Source: Nageia nagi
Lineage: Eukaryota > Pinophyta
Assembly (NCBI GenBank): GCA_050084985.1
Contig: JBITNC010000001.1
Span: 132,122,001-132,186,000, forward strand
Direction: 5' to 3'
Length of the DNA: 64,000 nucleotides
Of this stretch, positions 36,830-46,917 are shown in pieces; the first letter of the stretch is position 1; each line of letters opens with the position of its first letter. Under the pieces are notes generated by a model, which saw nothing but the letters and a program-made list of their open reading frames with translations, had not been told where the DNA came from and ran no database searches. Both the position numbers and the translations under genes were made by a program.

Positions 36830-37610
36830 AATATGAGGATAGAGACAATCATGAAATAAGAATTGGTTAAGTTTTTGGTTGCAAGTATCATCTATGTTAT
36901 CAAGAACATAACTTGGGTGTCTAATTTGATTCCTATTCAAAAGAAGAGTGGAGAGATCTTCATGTGTGTTGATTTTAGAAATTCAGATTAAGCGTCATTA
37001 AAGGATCATTATTTGGTCCCTTTAATGGATCAAATTCTCCACATAGTGGTAGGAGTAGAGTGTTATTATTTGATAAATTGATTTTCAAGTTTCAATCAGA
37101 TCTAGGTTAAATACAATGATCAACATAAAATAACATTCATAACCAAATGGGACACCTTTTCTTGTAAAAGGATACCTTTTAGCCTATCAAATACTAGAAC
37201 AACCGTTCAAAGAGAAATGGATCATGATTTTGGTCCACTAATTAATAAAACTATCTTGGATTATCTTAATGATATTACTATTTTCTCAAAGGATAGAAGG
37301 TATCATTTGGGCCATCTTAGGGAGATGTTCAAAACATGTAGAAACTTTGGCATATCCTTGAATGCCAAAAATTTATTATTCATTATTAATGAAGGCAACT
37401 TGTTAGGCCATGTTCTCTCCAAAGAAATAATAGCTATAGAACAAGAAAGGGTATTGGCTACAAGAAATATTCCTTTGCCTTCCAAAAAAAAGGCTCTACA
37501 TTTCTTTTTAGATCATATTAACTTTGTAAGGAAGTTCATACATAACTTTGCTCAAATCATTAGACCAATTTTATACATACTCAACAAGGATGTACTATTT
37601 TTATAGACTC
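36830..37610 (+). pseudogene. Element D reverse transcriptase (decayed)
   Basis: Motifs: WVSNLIPIQKKSGEIFMCVDF, HYLVPLMDQIL, 'ITFITKWDTFSCKRIPFSL', and the catalytic motif as YLND followed by ITIFSKD (usual YLDD). The open piece 37217-37606 continues through the thumb ('NEGNLLGHVLSKEII') to the connection. Second Asp lost to Asn. Several stops precede it. Confidence 0.85.
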
Positions 37611-38180
37611 TAGAAGCTAGAGATGCTTCAACAAGATTAAAGAAGCTATCCTAATTACTCTTGTATTGAAGAACCCATATTTTAGTAAAAAAATTATCTT
37701 GTACATAATTGGATTAGATAAAGAATTATTATGGTATTAACTTCGAAGGATGAACATAATATACAATAGCACCCTATTTATTTTTATATTAAAGCATTGT
37801 ATGATGCTAAAACCAAATATAAATTTGTAGGAAAATAGGTCTTTCATGTTATGAGAGATTTCAAAAAGTTTAGACACTTTCTCTCTCATAGCAACATACT
37901 TGTTTACACAATTCACCTAGATGTCCAAAATTTCATTATGCAAAAGGAATACTTTGGAGAGAAAGTGAAATGGATAAATAAGATACTTGAGTTTGATGTG
38001 AAAGTAAGGCCAACAAAACAAGTTCAAGGAAGAGATTTGTGTCAATATTTAGCTACTACCTCATATTTAGATACTTCTTCTACAACTGATGATGATAGTA
38101 TCTCAACTTCTCACACCATGCAAGTGTATTTCCACCAAAATGATGAGGAAAATGAATTCATATCCAAGTTTAAGATACCC
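37611..38180 (+). pseudogene. Element D gypsy-type RNase H and connection
   Basis: The readable part is 37851-38183: 'FRHFLSHSNILVYTIHLDVQ' then 'VKWINKILEFDVKVRPTKQV', the standard RNase H C-terminal region of gypsy elements, with 'GRDLCQYLA' after it. The N-terminal half is heavily broken. Confidence 0.7.
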
Positions 38181-38289
38181 TAGATAAAAAAAATTCTCAA
38201 GTATTTTACAATGGGTATTTTCCAATATAACTTAACTTTAACTCAAAGAAGGATACTCATACTCCAATAAACTAACTATATAGTCATTC

Positions 38290-39420
38290 AAAACAAAATA
38301 TTCAAAAGAAAGTATGATGGAGTAATCCTTACTTGTATGCATCTTGTTGATGTGCCAATTCTTCTTAAAAGTGTTTCATTTAGGATTTTCAAGAGGCCAT
38401 TATTATGGACAAACAATGATTACAAAACTTGTCCAAGTAGGTTACTATTGGCATACTATGTGTAAGGACTCACATTAAGGTTGCAAAAGAGTGTCAAAAG
38501 TGCCTTAGGTTTTTTGGTAGAAGATAAAGTATTTCTTTACCTCTTAAACTTATAATCATCAAAGAGCCATTCCAGCAATGGGGCCTTGATTTTATAGGTA
38601 TTATCAAACCTAAATCCTCTATTGGAAACAAGTTTATATTGACTAATACTAATTACTTAACTACATAGTTAAAAATAATTATGTAAAAGAATTCAAATCA
38701 AAATACAATCTTAACATTTCTAGAGAAATTAATGATAAGGTTTGGGATCCCAACTATAATAATTTTTGATAATGGTTCTATTTTTATTGGAGAAAAATAT
38801 TTAATTTTGCCATCAAGTATAATATCATTTGGAAAATCTCTTCCAATTACTACCCATAGTGAAATGGCATAGCCAAGTCCACTAATAATAATAATCTTGG
38901 AAATCTCAAAAGGATAATGGAAGATAATTTGAGAGAATGGCATGTAAAATTAAACTTTACACTCTAGGATGATATAATATGTATCAAAGAATCCATCAAA
39001 ACCTCCCCTTATACATTAGTGTGTGGGAAGAGAGCTATATTAACAATACACTTGGAGATTCCTATGCTATAAATCCTTATGGAAGATGAGTTGTGTTGCT
39101 CCAAACCTTTACAACACAAGTATATGCAATTAATCAAGTTAGAAGAATAAAGGGATAAATCTTTCGATATCTTTTAGAAGCAACAGCCTATTGTTAAAAA
39201 ATAGTTTGATAAGAAAAAAGGACTCTCTCCTTCACTTTAAAAAGAGAGACTTAATATTAAAATGGAACAAGGATAAGTTCAAACTAGGTACATATAATAA
39301 ATTTGAGTCATTAGGGGAAGGACCATTTATTATTGTTGAATGTAAATAGTTTAATGCATACTAGTTGGCTCATATAGATGGAAAAGTCATGCCCATTCAT
39401 GTAAATTGCCAATATTAAGC
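38290..39420 (+). pseudogene. Element D integrase (decayed)
   Basis: 'CQKCLRFFG' (end of the zinc-binding part), 'QQWGLDFIGIIKPKSS' with the first catalytic Asp, 'RFGIPTIIIFDNGSIF' with the second, and 'DELCCSKPLQHKYMQL' plus 'FDKKKGL' further down. Stops are frequent. The reading ends near 39420. Confidence 0.75.
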
Positions 39421-40640
39421 ACTTTTCATAAAAGAGTAGTGCCACATATAAAGGATAAATGATTTGGTAATATATGTATATAATTATAGAATTTATTGTT
39501 ATTATTATTATTAGTTAAGTATACTTAGTCTTACACCATCCACATATACTTAGGAAAGCACTCTCCTAAATGCTTAGGATTTATAGAGTTTAATATTTTC
39601 TTTCTATTCCTAATTAGTTTAATCTACTTCAACATCATCCAGAGTGATATATACCTATCCATAACAAAAATCCATGATTCACACATAGTACCTATTTTTC
39701 ATAGTTCTTTCTACATCATTTTGGTCATTATTGTATATTTGGATTATCTTATTGCAAATAATCATTAACATTCTTTTTGGGTTTCCTAAAATTATCTAGA
39801 GATAGCCATATGTTCCCTTTCATATATCCTCCATACTTAATATCTTTGACTATGCTTTAGCACTAAGTTAGAAAGTTTCAAACTTCTTATCAAAAACTAC
39901 CACATAGTTAAAATCTACATTGTAAAGGAGGATGACATCACTAAGAAAGCTCTAGACCCTATAATTATTATTTTAACATTGTAGAGATGTGAAACTTATG
40001 ACCCATTAGTGGATCATAATAGATACTATCAACAACCACTATAATAATCAACTTGAATGCATTCATTTCATTGCATGTGAATGTAGTTTGAACCATATTA
40101 TCATAGGTCTCAATGTCACCAAATCAAATAAGAATTAATTGGCATTGAATGTAAAATCATATCAAGAAAGGATATAAAACTTAATCAATATGATTCAAAT
40201 TACCAAAATTTTGTAAAGTATTCATTAACATTTTGAGCAAAACACTTTTGCAGAGTCAATCCTATAAAAAGTTTGCAAGATCACTGAAGAAGTTCAAAAA
40301 ATATAGATACCTATCTATCTTATTCAATTTTTAGTATCTCATGTCCTTGTATTAATTTAAATAATGGATGATACTAACTATACACAATTGTAGATTGGGT
40401 TAGAAGCCTAGCCCTCTACTTTCACATCTTTGGGCTAGAGCCAAAGGTAGAAAGCATCTAAAGACTAGGGGTAGTCTGCATATGATCATACATGGAGGAG
40501 AAGGAGGAACTTCAATTTATTGATCCTTAATAAGGCAAAAGGGATACCAAGCTTCATGGATATGATAAACAAATGAAACAGATGATGGATAATAAGTCTT
40601 ACCATTTCTCTTTTGGTCATATGAGCTACAACATACTATA
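39421..40640. other. No gene seen
   Basis: Between integrase and ORF X of element D. AT-rich with no open frame of note; the direct neighbour of the integrase end contains a short (TTA)n-like run near 39495-39515. Confidence 0.4.
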
Positions 40641-40648
40641 TAGGGTTA

Positions 40649-42250
40649 ATGTCGATCACTCCCTATAGAATTCACACAAAACCTAAGTTGATCCTTACTT
40701 TAGAGTTGTATACTAATCCTTCCACTATAATGATTGTTAATAATTACCAATTATTTCTAGACTTATCCCTAAGAGGAATAGACATTGTTTTTCAATTCTA
40801 TAGTGATCAAAACATGCATAGATTTAATCATGATAAGTAGACCAATCAGTACAAGCTTTCCATCCTTCCTTTCCTCTAATATCATGCAAGCACTCCCATC
40901 AATACTATTCCCACTGGTACTATTCTTTATTAGTGCCTTTAAAAATCATTTAAAAAACATCTTATCTATTTTGGCTATGCTTCTTAGGTATGAGTTTGAT
41001 AAAGATGTTACATTTGGAAAAATGGCTACTACCATTGCAATTGGTCTTGAGAAAACCCCAATGTACTTTGATTGGCCATTATTCCTCTCCCACCAAATTA
41101 TTGATGCTTTCAAAAAAATTTCATTATGTTTCACTTATTTTTTAGCTCTTTTACTACATGAATGTAGATTCTTTCCCCAATATCCTTGCTCTAAGCATTA
41201 ATGGAGAGGGAAAATTTTTGGCTATAGATTATTGGACTATAGAGTTGAGGTATTCCTTCTATTACATGTTTTTGGTCAACTTCCTCTACCCTACTCTCCA
41301 AATTATTGAGGGGAAGGTTCTCCTAGTAGATAATGAATAAACTTCCAATGCCCAACCTAGAATTAGGGTATTACTACTTGATTGGATATGAAGTGTTCAT
41401 TATACTTTATGGATTCCTTGGGAAGCCCTATTTGCTTCTATACTATGTGTCATATAGGTTGTTTTTTGTTAAATTCTTCAAATAGTTAGATGAGATAGAT
41501 GAAATTTTTGGGTTTAGAAGAAGAATACCAATGTTTTCATTAGCATGCAAACATTTGAAGGTTTTGTTTTGAATAATAAGGAAGCTTCCAAGCTTGTAGA
41601 GTTACTATAGAGATTAGGCTTGGTAATAGTAAATGTAGCCTAATATTACAACCTAGATGGCATCATGATGATTCATATGAAAATAAACAACCAAGGGAAC
41701 CCTACTATTTCCCACCACATAGAGATGAGTGGCTTGAGAGCTTTAGGAACAATTTTGGAAAAAATGTTATTCTAGATAACTTACTCAATTTAGATATGAA
41801 GCAAATAGTCATTCAAGACCCTTAATCCAAAGAGGATTTTTGGTTAATTTTCTTCACATAAAAGTATACATTCAATAAAGAGAGAGATAAATTGGGCATA
41901 ATGACTACCAAGAATCTCAACATAAAGTAAAAAGATTGAACTCAAAATAAGAGGAAAACCTTTTTATTTTTAAAACTAAGAAGGAAAATCTTTCAAATCC
42001 TATGGACTCAAATGACAATGAGTTCTCCAAAAATTACAATGAGGAGCATCCAAAGGAATAAGTTTCTAGTTGTGATGAAGAGAGATATGTGGATGATAAG
42101 CCTCCATCTCTTGCAACCATTGCAACAAATAAGTAAAGGTATAAGGAGGTTATAGAAATAATGGAGATAATTCAATAAAAGTAGGCTTAGCCATAGAAAA
42201 ACTCTAGTTCCTCTACCCTAAAAATTATTAAACATCAAGTGGAGGTTAGA
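40649..42250 (+). pseudogene. ORF X of element D copy 2 (decayed)
   Basis: Frames 40649-40840, 40785-41201 and 41158-41340 carry an N-terminal part with 'PISTSFPSFLSSNIMQALP', 'FGKMATTIAIGLEKTPMYF' and 'DWPLFLSHQIIDAF'. From about 41255 the DNA is clearly homologous to 25370-26390 ('ctctccaaattattgagggg' in both). The protein family is unknown to me. Its place after integrase and its recurrence before the LTR in copy 1 mark it as an extra gene of the D family. The S/T/P-rich and coiled-coil parts of copy 1 are missing here because copia sequence begins near 42260. Confidence 0.5.
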
Positions 42251-42344
42251 CCTGATGATCCGTTACCTAAGCTAATATATTATGAGTCTTGGATCAATAA
42301 TTATTTTATGGAAATCACAAAAATAGTAAATTCTATAATATTCC

Positions 42345-42665
42345 ACTACCAAGGTAGAATATGTTGTTGTTGTAAAGGCAATAAAAGAAATTATGTGACT
42401 CAAGAAAATACTAGAAGATTTGCAAGAGAAACAAGTGCTTCCAACTTCACTTTTGATTGATAATAATTTTGTTATTAAATTGGCCAAGAATCCAAAGTTT
42501 CATGATCAAAAAAATAATATCAACATGAAGTATCATTTGATTTGACATCATATAGAAGTAAGATAATTTATGTGAAATATTGTACCATTAAAGAATAAGT
42601 CATAGACATATTCACTAAGGATCTTGGAAGAGAGAAGTTCTAGAAGTTTAGATCAATGCTTGGAC
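42345..42665 (+). pseudogene. Ty1/copia RNase H C-terminal remnant
   Basis: Reads TKVEYVVVVKAIKEIMWLKK, then LLIDNNFVIKLAKNPKFHDQ, 'INMKYHLI', and after frame breaks 'SLDQCLDL', matching the end of copia pol ('...EAEY', 'LAKNP.FHDRSKHI', 'FRSMLGL'). This is the very 3' end of a copia polyprotein; the rest of the element is absent. Confidence 0.85.
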
Positions 42666-42677
42666 TTACAAATACCC

Positions 42678-42955
42678 CTCAAAGTAAGGGAGAGAATATT
42701 AAAATCATAGTATTATGGTATTTGTAAATATTATATTAAAATCAACATGTATCAACCTTAGGCTAATTAGTTTGTTAGTTAGTTAAGTTAGTTGACTTAG
42801 TTTTTATTTTTAGAAAGTTAGTTACTCAACCATTTTTGTGGTTCTATATATATTATAACACTCTTCAATTATATGCAACACACCTTCTTCACTTCTATTT
42901 CTTACATTCCATTCCATTAATTATACATGTTATTTATATTGAAATATTCACACCA
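42678..42955 (+). repeat. Ty1/copia polypurine tract and adjoining LTR
   Basis: 'caaagtaagggagagaata' at about 42680-42698 is the usual copia PPT, right after the RNase H remnant. The following ~260 bp contain 'gttagttagttaagttagtt', a TATA-like 'ctatatatattataac' near 42845 and a pyrimidine-rich end 'ttctatttcttacattcc', as copia LTRs do. No partner LTR is in the window, so the right end is approximate. Confidence 0.55.
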
Positions 42956-42959
42956 ACCT

Positions 42960-43435
42960 AGAAATGATTGGCATATGGAGAACAACATTTCGAGGAATTT
43001 TTTTCCCTTTTTCATAGTATATTTTTTCATTTCACTTTAGACATTCATTATTTATATCATATTCTTCTCCTCTATACAATATTCTATCATTAATATAAAC
43101 ATGGTATTAATTTCACTCCACCCCTACATCCTTCAAATTATCATGTGCCTTTTGCACAAATTTGGGATAATATTGTCACTTGGAAATAACTTTTATTTTA
43201 GTAACCTATAATACCAATAAAAAATAATTTACATAGTTAATTTGATAGAAATTAACATATTAGAAAATAAAAAATATATACCTTAGGAGAGTAGTGTAAC
43301 TTGTATACGATCATCCAAATTTAGCTTTTATGTTCATCAGAAGTAGGATCACCAATAATAAAGTTCTATTTGTTACTCTATATAATTTAGTTTTGGAAGC
43401 ACTATACATGATATCCCTTTATAAATCATCATCAT
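42960..43435. other. No gene seen
   Basis: AT-rich intergenic sequence between the copia LTR and the acidic coding-like fragment. Nothing recognisable on either strand. Confidence 0.4.
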
Positions 43436-43735
43436 AAACATAGAGGGACTTAAGTAAACCATCAATTATATTATATTCACGATCATTATCATCATCATCA
43501 TCATCATGAGAAATATTATCCTCCCTTAATTCATCATCATCATTTCTTGAACCCCATATAGGTATTTGAAAAGGAGATGTTGGATCTGGTATAAACATAA
43601 ACTATGCATATTGTTTAGGGTTCCATGCTCTTTGTGGTATCTTATTATCTCTCCTACTTATATTATTTTAATGCAATGTTGGTGTAATAGTTATCATGTT
43701 TGAGTGCTCATAATAACTATTTACTACATTTTGAT
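43400..43735 (-). pseudogene. Acidic coding-like fragment downstream of the SET-like exon
   Basis: On the minus strand this reads 'NKIPQRAWNPKQYA', 'PDPTSPFQIPIWGSRNDDDE' and a run of Asp residues ('SHDDDDDDNDREYN'). The composition is protein-like rather than AT noise, with one stop (TAG, possible CAG). It has the same orientation as the SET-like exon about 230 bp upstream and may be a later exon of that gene. Family not recognised. Confidence 0.35.
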
Positions 43736-43968
43736 AATGTTCCTATTATATTAGTTGTTACAAACCATTAATTAAAAATAATAAAATAAGTTTAACAAGT
43801 TTACAATAAATTTATGCATCCATTGATACAAGAGATCCATACATATAATTTTATACATATATACATATAATTTTATAATTGATACATACACATGATTCAT
43901 ACATACAAATTGACACATCCATTTATACACATCAATAATATATATTTCTTTTTATTTTTCATATCTGG

Positions 43969-44151
43969 TCATAAATGAATTATTGCATTATGATCACCTC
44001 CTAACTCCAAACTTTGTGCCTTACATCTTGGAGTAGGTCTCATGTAATTGTAGTGAACTAATAGCTCATCACCAACATTAATATTTTTAATAAGAATAAG
44101 AACTACATAACTATTCAATAGCCTAACCATCAAGTCTTCTTTATTATTATT
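43969..44151 (-). pseudogene. SET-domain-like exon, C-terminal half (interrupted by element B)
   Basis: Minus-strand frame with 'LMVRLLNSYVVLILIKNI' and 'NVGDELLVHYNYMRP', which fits the end of a SET domain (I-x-x-GDELL-x-Y-x-Y). Its upstream half lies at 62970-63115. Without B and with one TTATT copy, the two halves join in a single frame. SET domains transfer methyl groups to lysine, mostly on histones. Tyr replaces the Cys of the usual NHSxxPNC motif in the other half, and there is one stop, so this is a pseudogene or decayed copy. Confidence 0.6.
44147..44151. repeat. Target site duplication of element B, left copy (TTATT)
   Basis: TTATT directly before TGTAGACACC at 44152; repeated at 62965-62969. 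The surrounding (TTA)n makes the exact phase less certain than for element A. Confidence 0.8.
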
Positions 44152-44977
44152 TGTAGACACCTAAAAATGTCCCTTTTTTAACTAGTAAACATTGAAATAA
44201 TCATAACTCTTCACGATAATGTAAAATAGGTTTAAAAAACCATATTATTGGATAGCTCCTATCGAGTACATGCAAAATGGGTGGTCACATGACTCTTTTA
44301 GGTAAAATTGGCTATTTGGCGGTCATTTTAATATTGTTACAAAATTGAAAACTAGTCGCCAGAGACCCAAAACAGTCACCGACGTCTACCTAGTAATCAC
44401 CGACAACTCTGTAACAACCGAACAAGAAACCAAAATAGTGAGAGAAAGTTGAAACATTTCATTTATCCAAGATGATGTGGATAGAGGGGGTCAGTTATGA
44501 CCTACGGTGGCTTTTCACTTCCCCTTACGAGCCTTGGAACATCTCACCTAAAATCTATAAATACAAGCCAATACAAAGCAATAGGAGAGAATCTTGACCC
44601 ATTTTTGAAGTAGGATAATGCTGCCAAAATCTTGTGAGCTCATACCTTTTATTGTTTTATGTTAGCTTCAATTTAATACATGTCATACATAGATGCTTTG
44701 ATATTATTGTCTTTTGCATGTGTGTAGGATTTACAGGTTGCTCATATCAAGGAGAGAAGCAAGCAAATCAAAACAATGAAGATCTAATACCTTCATTTTG
44801 GCAAATGGCATTTGTAAAAGTCCCTTATAAGGGCAAATTGTAGTTTGAGCTAAAAATCAATATCAATTTATAATTACAACATTTCTACCTATTTTACATA
44901 ATTTGAGGTTCAATGAAGATTTAAGAATAATTGCATTTTATGTTATTCTACATTCTAGCTCTATTTTCACTGCAACA
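44152..44977 (+). repeat. Element B 5' LTR
   Basis: 826 bp, TGTAGACACC...TGCAACA. A TATA box candidate TATAAATA is at 44556-44563 and is conserved in the 3' LTR (62543-62550) and the partial copy (61550-61557). A 69-codon frame (44634-44843) after it is also open in the 3' LTR (62621-62830); this follows from LTR identity and is not evidence of a gene. It lacks about 19 bp ('agcattttgagatgat' region) present in both downstream copies. Confidence 0.92.
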
Positions 44978-44980
44978 TTC

Positions 44981-44997
44981 TGGTGCTAGAAGGAGGG
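44981..44997 (+). promoter_or_regulatory. Primer binding site of element B
   Basis: TGGTGCTAGAAGGAGGG, three bases after the LTR end. Same site as in A apart from two bases; begins with the expected TGG. Confidence 0.8.
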
Positions 44998-45325
44998 CCT
45001 AAACCTCTGTTATTGATAGGGAGGTTTTTTATTTATAATGATTTTACCTTTCTATTATCTAGTTTATTTGAATTTTTCCATATACTGACTTTAAATTTTG
45101 CATTCTGTACTTTTTAGGAAATCTATTGCAGAAACACCAATGATTGGAATCGGACACCGATGACTCAAAAGGGACGCCAACGATTTACAAAGTAATCCAG
45201 ACTAAACATCGACAATTTCATTATAAATGCCAGCGATTGGAATCAGACACTGGTGACTCAGAATAAATGCTAGCAATCTTTGTTTAAATGCTGATGACTC
45301 ATACTCCAAGTCATTTTGTCATTTC

Positions 45326-45393
<68 letters not shown>

Positions 45394-46917
45394 TGTTAAA
45401 ATGGAAGGATACTTTTGAATGTGATTCCTTTGCCTAGAATGCATATAAGAATGGGTAGAAAAGATTAAATGCATATTTTTTATTAATTTATTTTATGTAT
45501 AATGTTATGTATTTATTTTCATGTTTTGGGTGAAGGGTACATACACATTAATACTTTTTATCTTGTCTACTTATGCTCTCCATTTGCGCTTCGTGCGATC
45601 TAAGGTGACCATAATAGACCAGATAAGAAGGAGTAATTAATTCTTCTTTTCTTTCACATTCACACTATCATTAATTTGGTTAATTTATCCACACATAATG
45701 AACTCTTACCAAGTTTGCCCTTACCACTCCATTGGAGGTTGAAGGGATATGTGACTAGTAAGAGGAGGTAATTTACTACACATAATACTTCCACAATTGG
45801 AAGGAGTAAATGAATCACATTAAAAGGAATGAACTTATGGAAAATAAATCAAGTTTTGGGTAGTGTAAATCATATTAAAAGTTTAATGAATTGGAGGGAT
45901 TCGAATACACTAAGTACTTTCACTTAACAAAGTATGCTCTCACTTTTATGCTTCAAGCGATCCTAAGTGATCAGAAATAAGTTAAGTGAGGGAGGTAAAA
46001 TTTATTCACATATTATTTAGAATTATACTTCACATTAACACTCTTAAAGATGTCTGCCCTTACCACTCCATTGGAGGTTGAAAGGATATGTGACTCTTGG
46101 AGGAGTAATTGAACCTCACTTAATTAATTTATCTACACTTAATGACTTTTTACTAAGTTTGCTCTTACCACTCCATTGGAGGTCGAAGAGATATGTGACT
46201 AGTAAGAAGAGGGAATTTATCACATATAAAACTTCCATAGCTGGAAGGAGTTAATGAACATCATCAAGAGGTTGGATAATGAATCGCATTATAATTAAAA
46301 AGAACAATGAAGTTTATTAAGGTCAAGATTCACTTAAAATAAACTTTGATTGCATCACATTAAGATAAGATAAGTGAATGAACATGAATGTTTGAGAGGG
46401 TAGTATGCATAAATGTACTTTACTTGTTTAAATGTATTTCATAAGGCCTTAAAGGAATAATTGAACATTAACGAGTTGGATGTCACTACCAACCATTAAT
46501 TCTTACTTCTTTGTACCCACTGACATAACACACTTGAAGCCATAGAGCCAGTTACACTTGGAGGTGATGACCAAGGTAACTTTCCTTTAGGTAGGAGTCA
46601 AAAAAGAGACTCATCTAGAACCAAGCCAAAAGCCATAGAAACTTGTAAACATTACTTAGAATTACCCAACCTACCTTGTTTAACACTTGACTAGTCAAAA
46701 CAAACTAGGAAAATTAAAAAGATTAAAAATGAACAACTCATATCGTTCATTTAACTCAGACATTAAAAATATGTGAAAAAGTTAAGAAGATAATCACATC
46801 GTTAAAAGTAGGTTTGCATATAGGCTATTTGTGCATTAAATTGTTTTCTCAAAAACATAATATAAAAGATAAAAATAGAGTTTCTTTTTTATGATGCTTG
46901 TTTATAATATCTAAAAA
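44998..46917 (+). other. Element B leader: CG-motif cluster, AT microsatellite, repeated stem-loops
   Basis: No gene seen. 45127-45300 contains repeated 'CCAACGATT / CACCGATGACT'-like words. 45329-45387 is (AT)n. From 45575 the alternating motifs of element A's leader appear. Motif 1 ('ttaccactccattggaggt') is at about 45701-45760, 46050-46102 and 46150-46207. Motif 2 (gctctccatttgcgcttcg and a variant) is at about 45577-45605 and 45928-45965. Confidence 0.7.
45329..45387. repeat. (AT)n microsatellite in element B leader
   Basis: About 59 bases of perfect alternating AT, not present in element A's leader. Confidence 0.95.

Larger units (their letters stand above)
31469..42250 (+). mobile_element. 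Element D copy 2: old Ty3/gypsy element, truncated at its 3' end
   Basis: LTR (31469-33437), PBS-like site, gag, protease, archaeal-type RNase H, RT, RNase H, integrase and ORF X in order. It ends where copia sequence begins near 42260. Every domain has stops and lost catalytic residues, many more than in A or B, so it is the oldest element here apart from possibly C. The upstream neighbour 25360-31405 is the 3' part of a second copy sharing the same LTR. Confidence 0.65.

Noticed and set aside
39421-42250. Second LTR of element D after integrase
   Set aside because: I found no stretch matching 31469-33437 in this interval; ORF X is there instead.
44634-44843. 69-codon frame open in both LTRs of element B
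   Set aside because: The two copies are LTR duplicates, so conservation is not independent evidence; no known motif.
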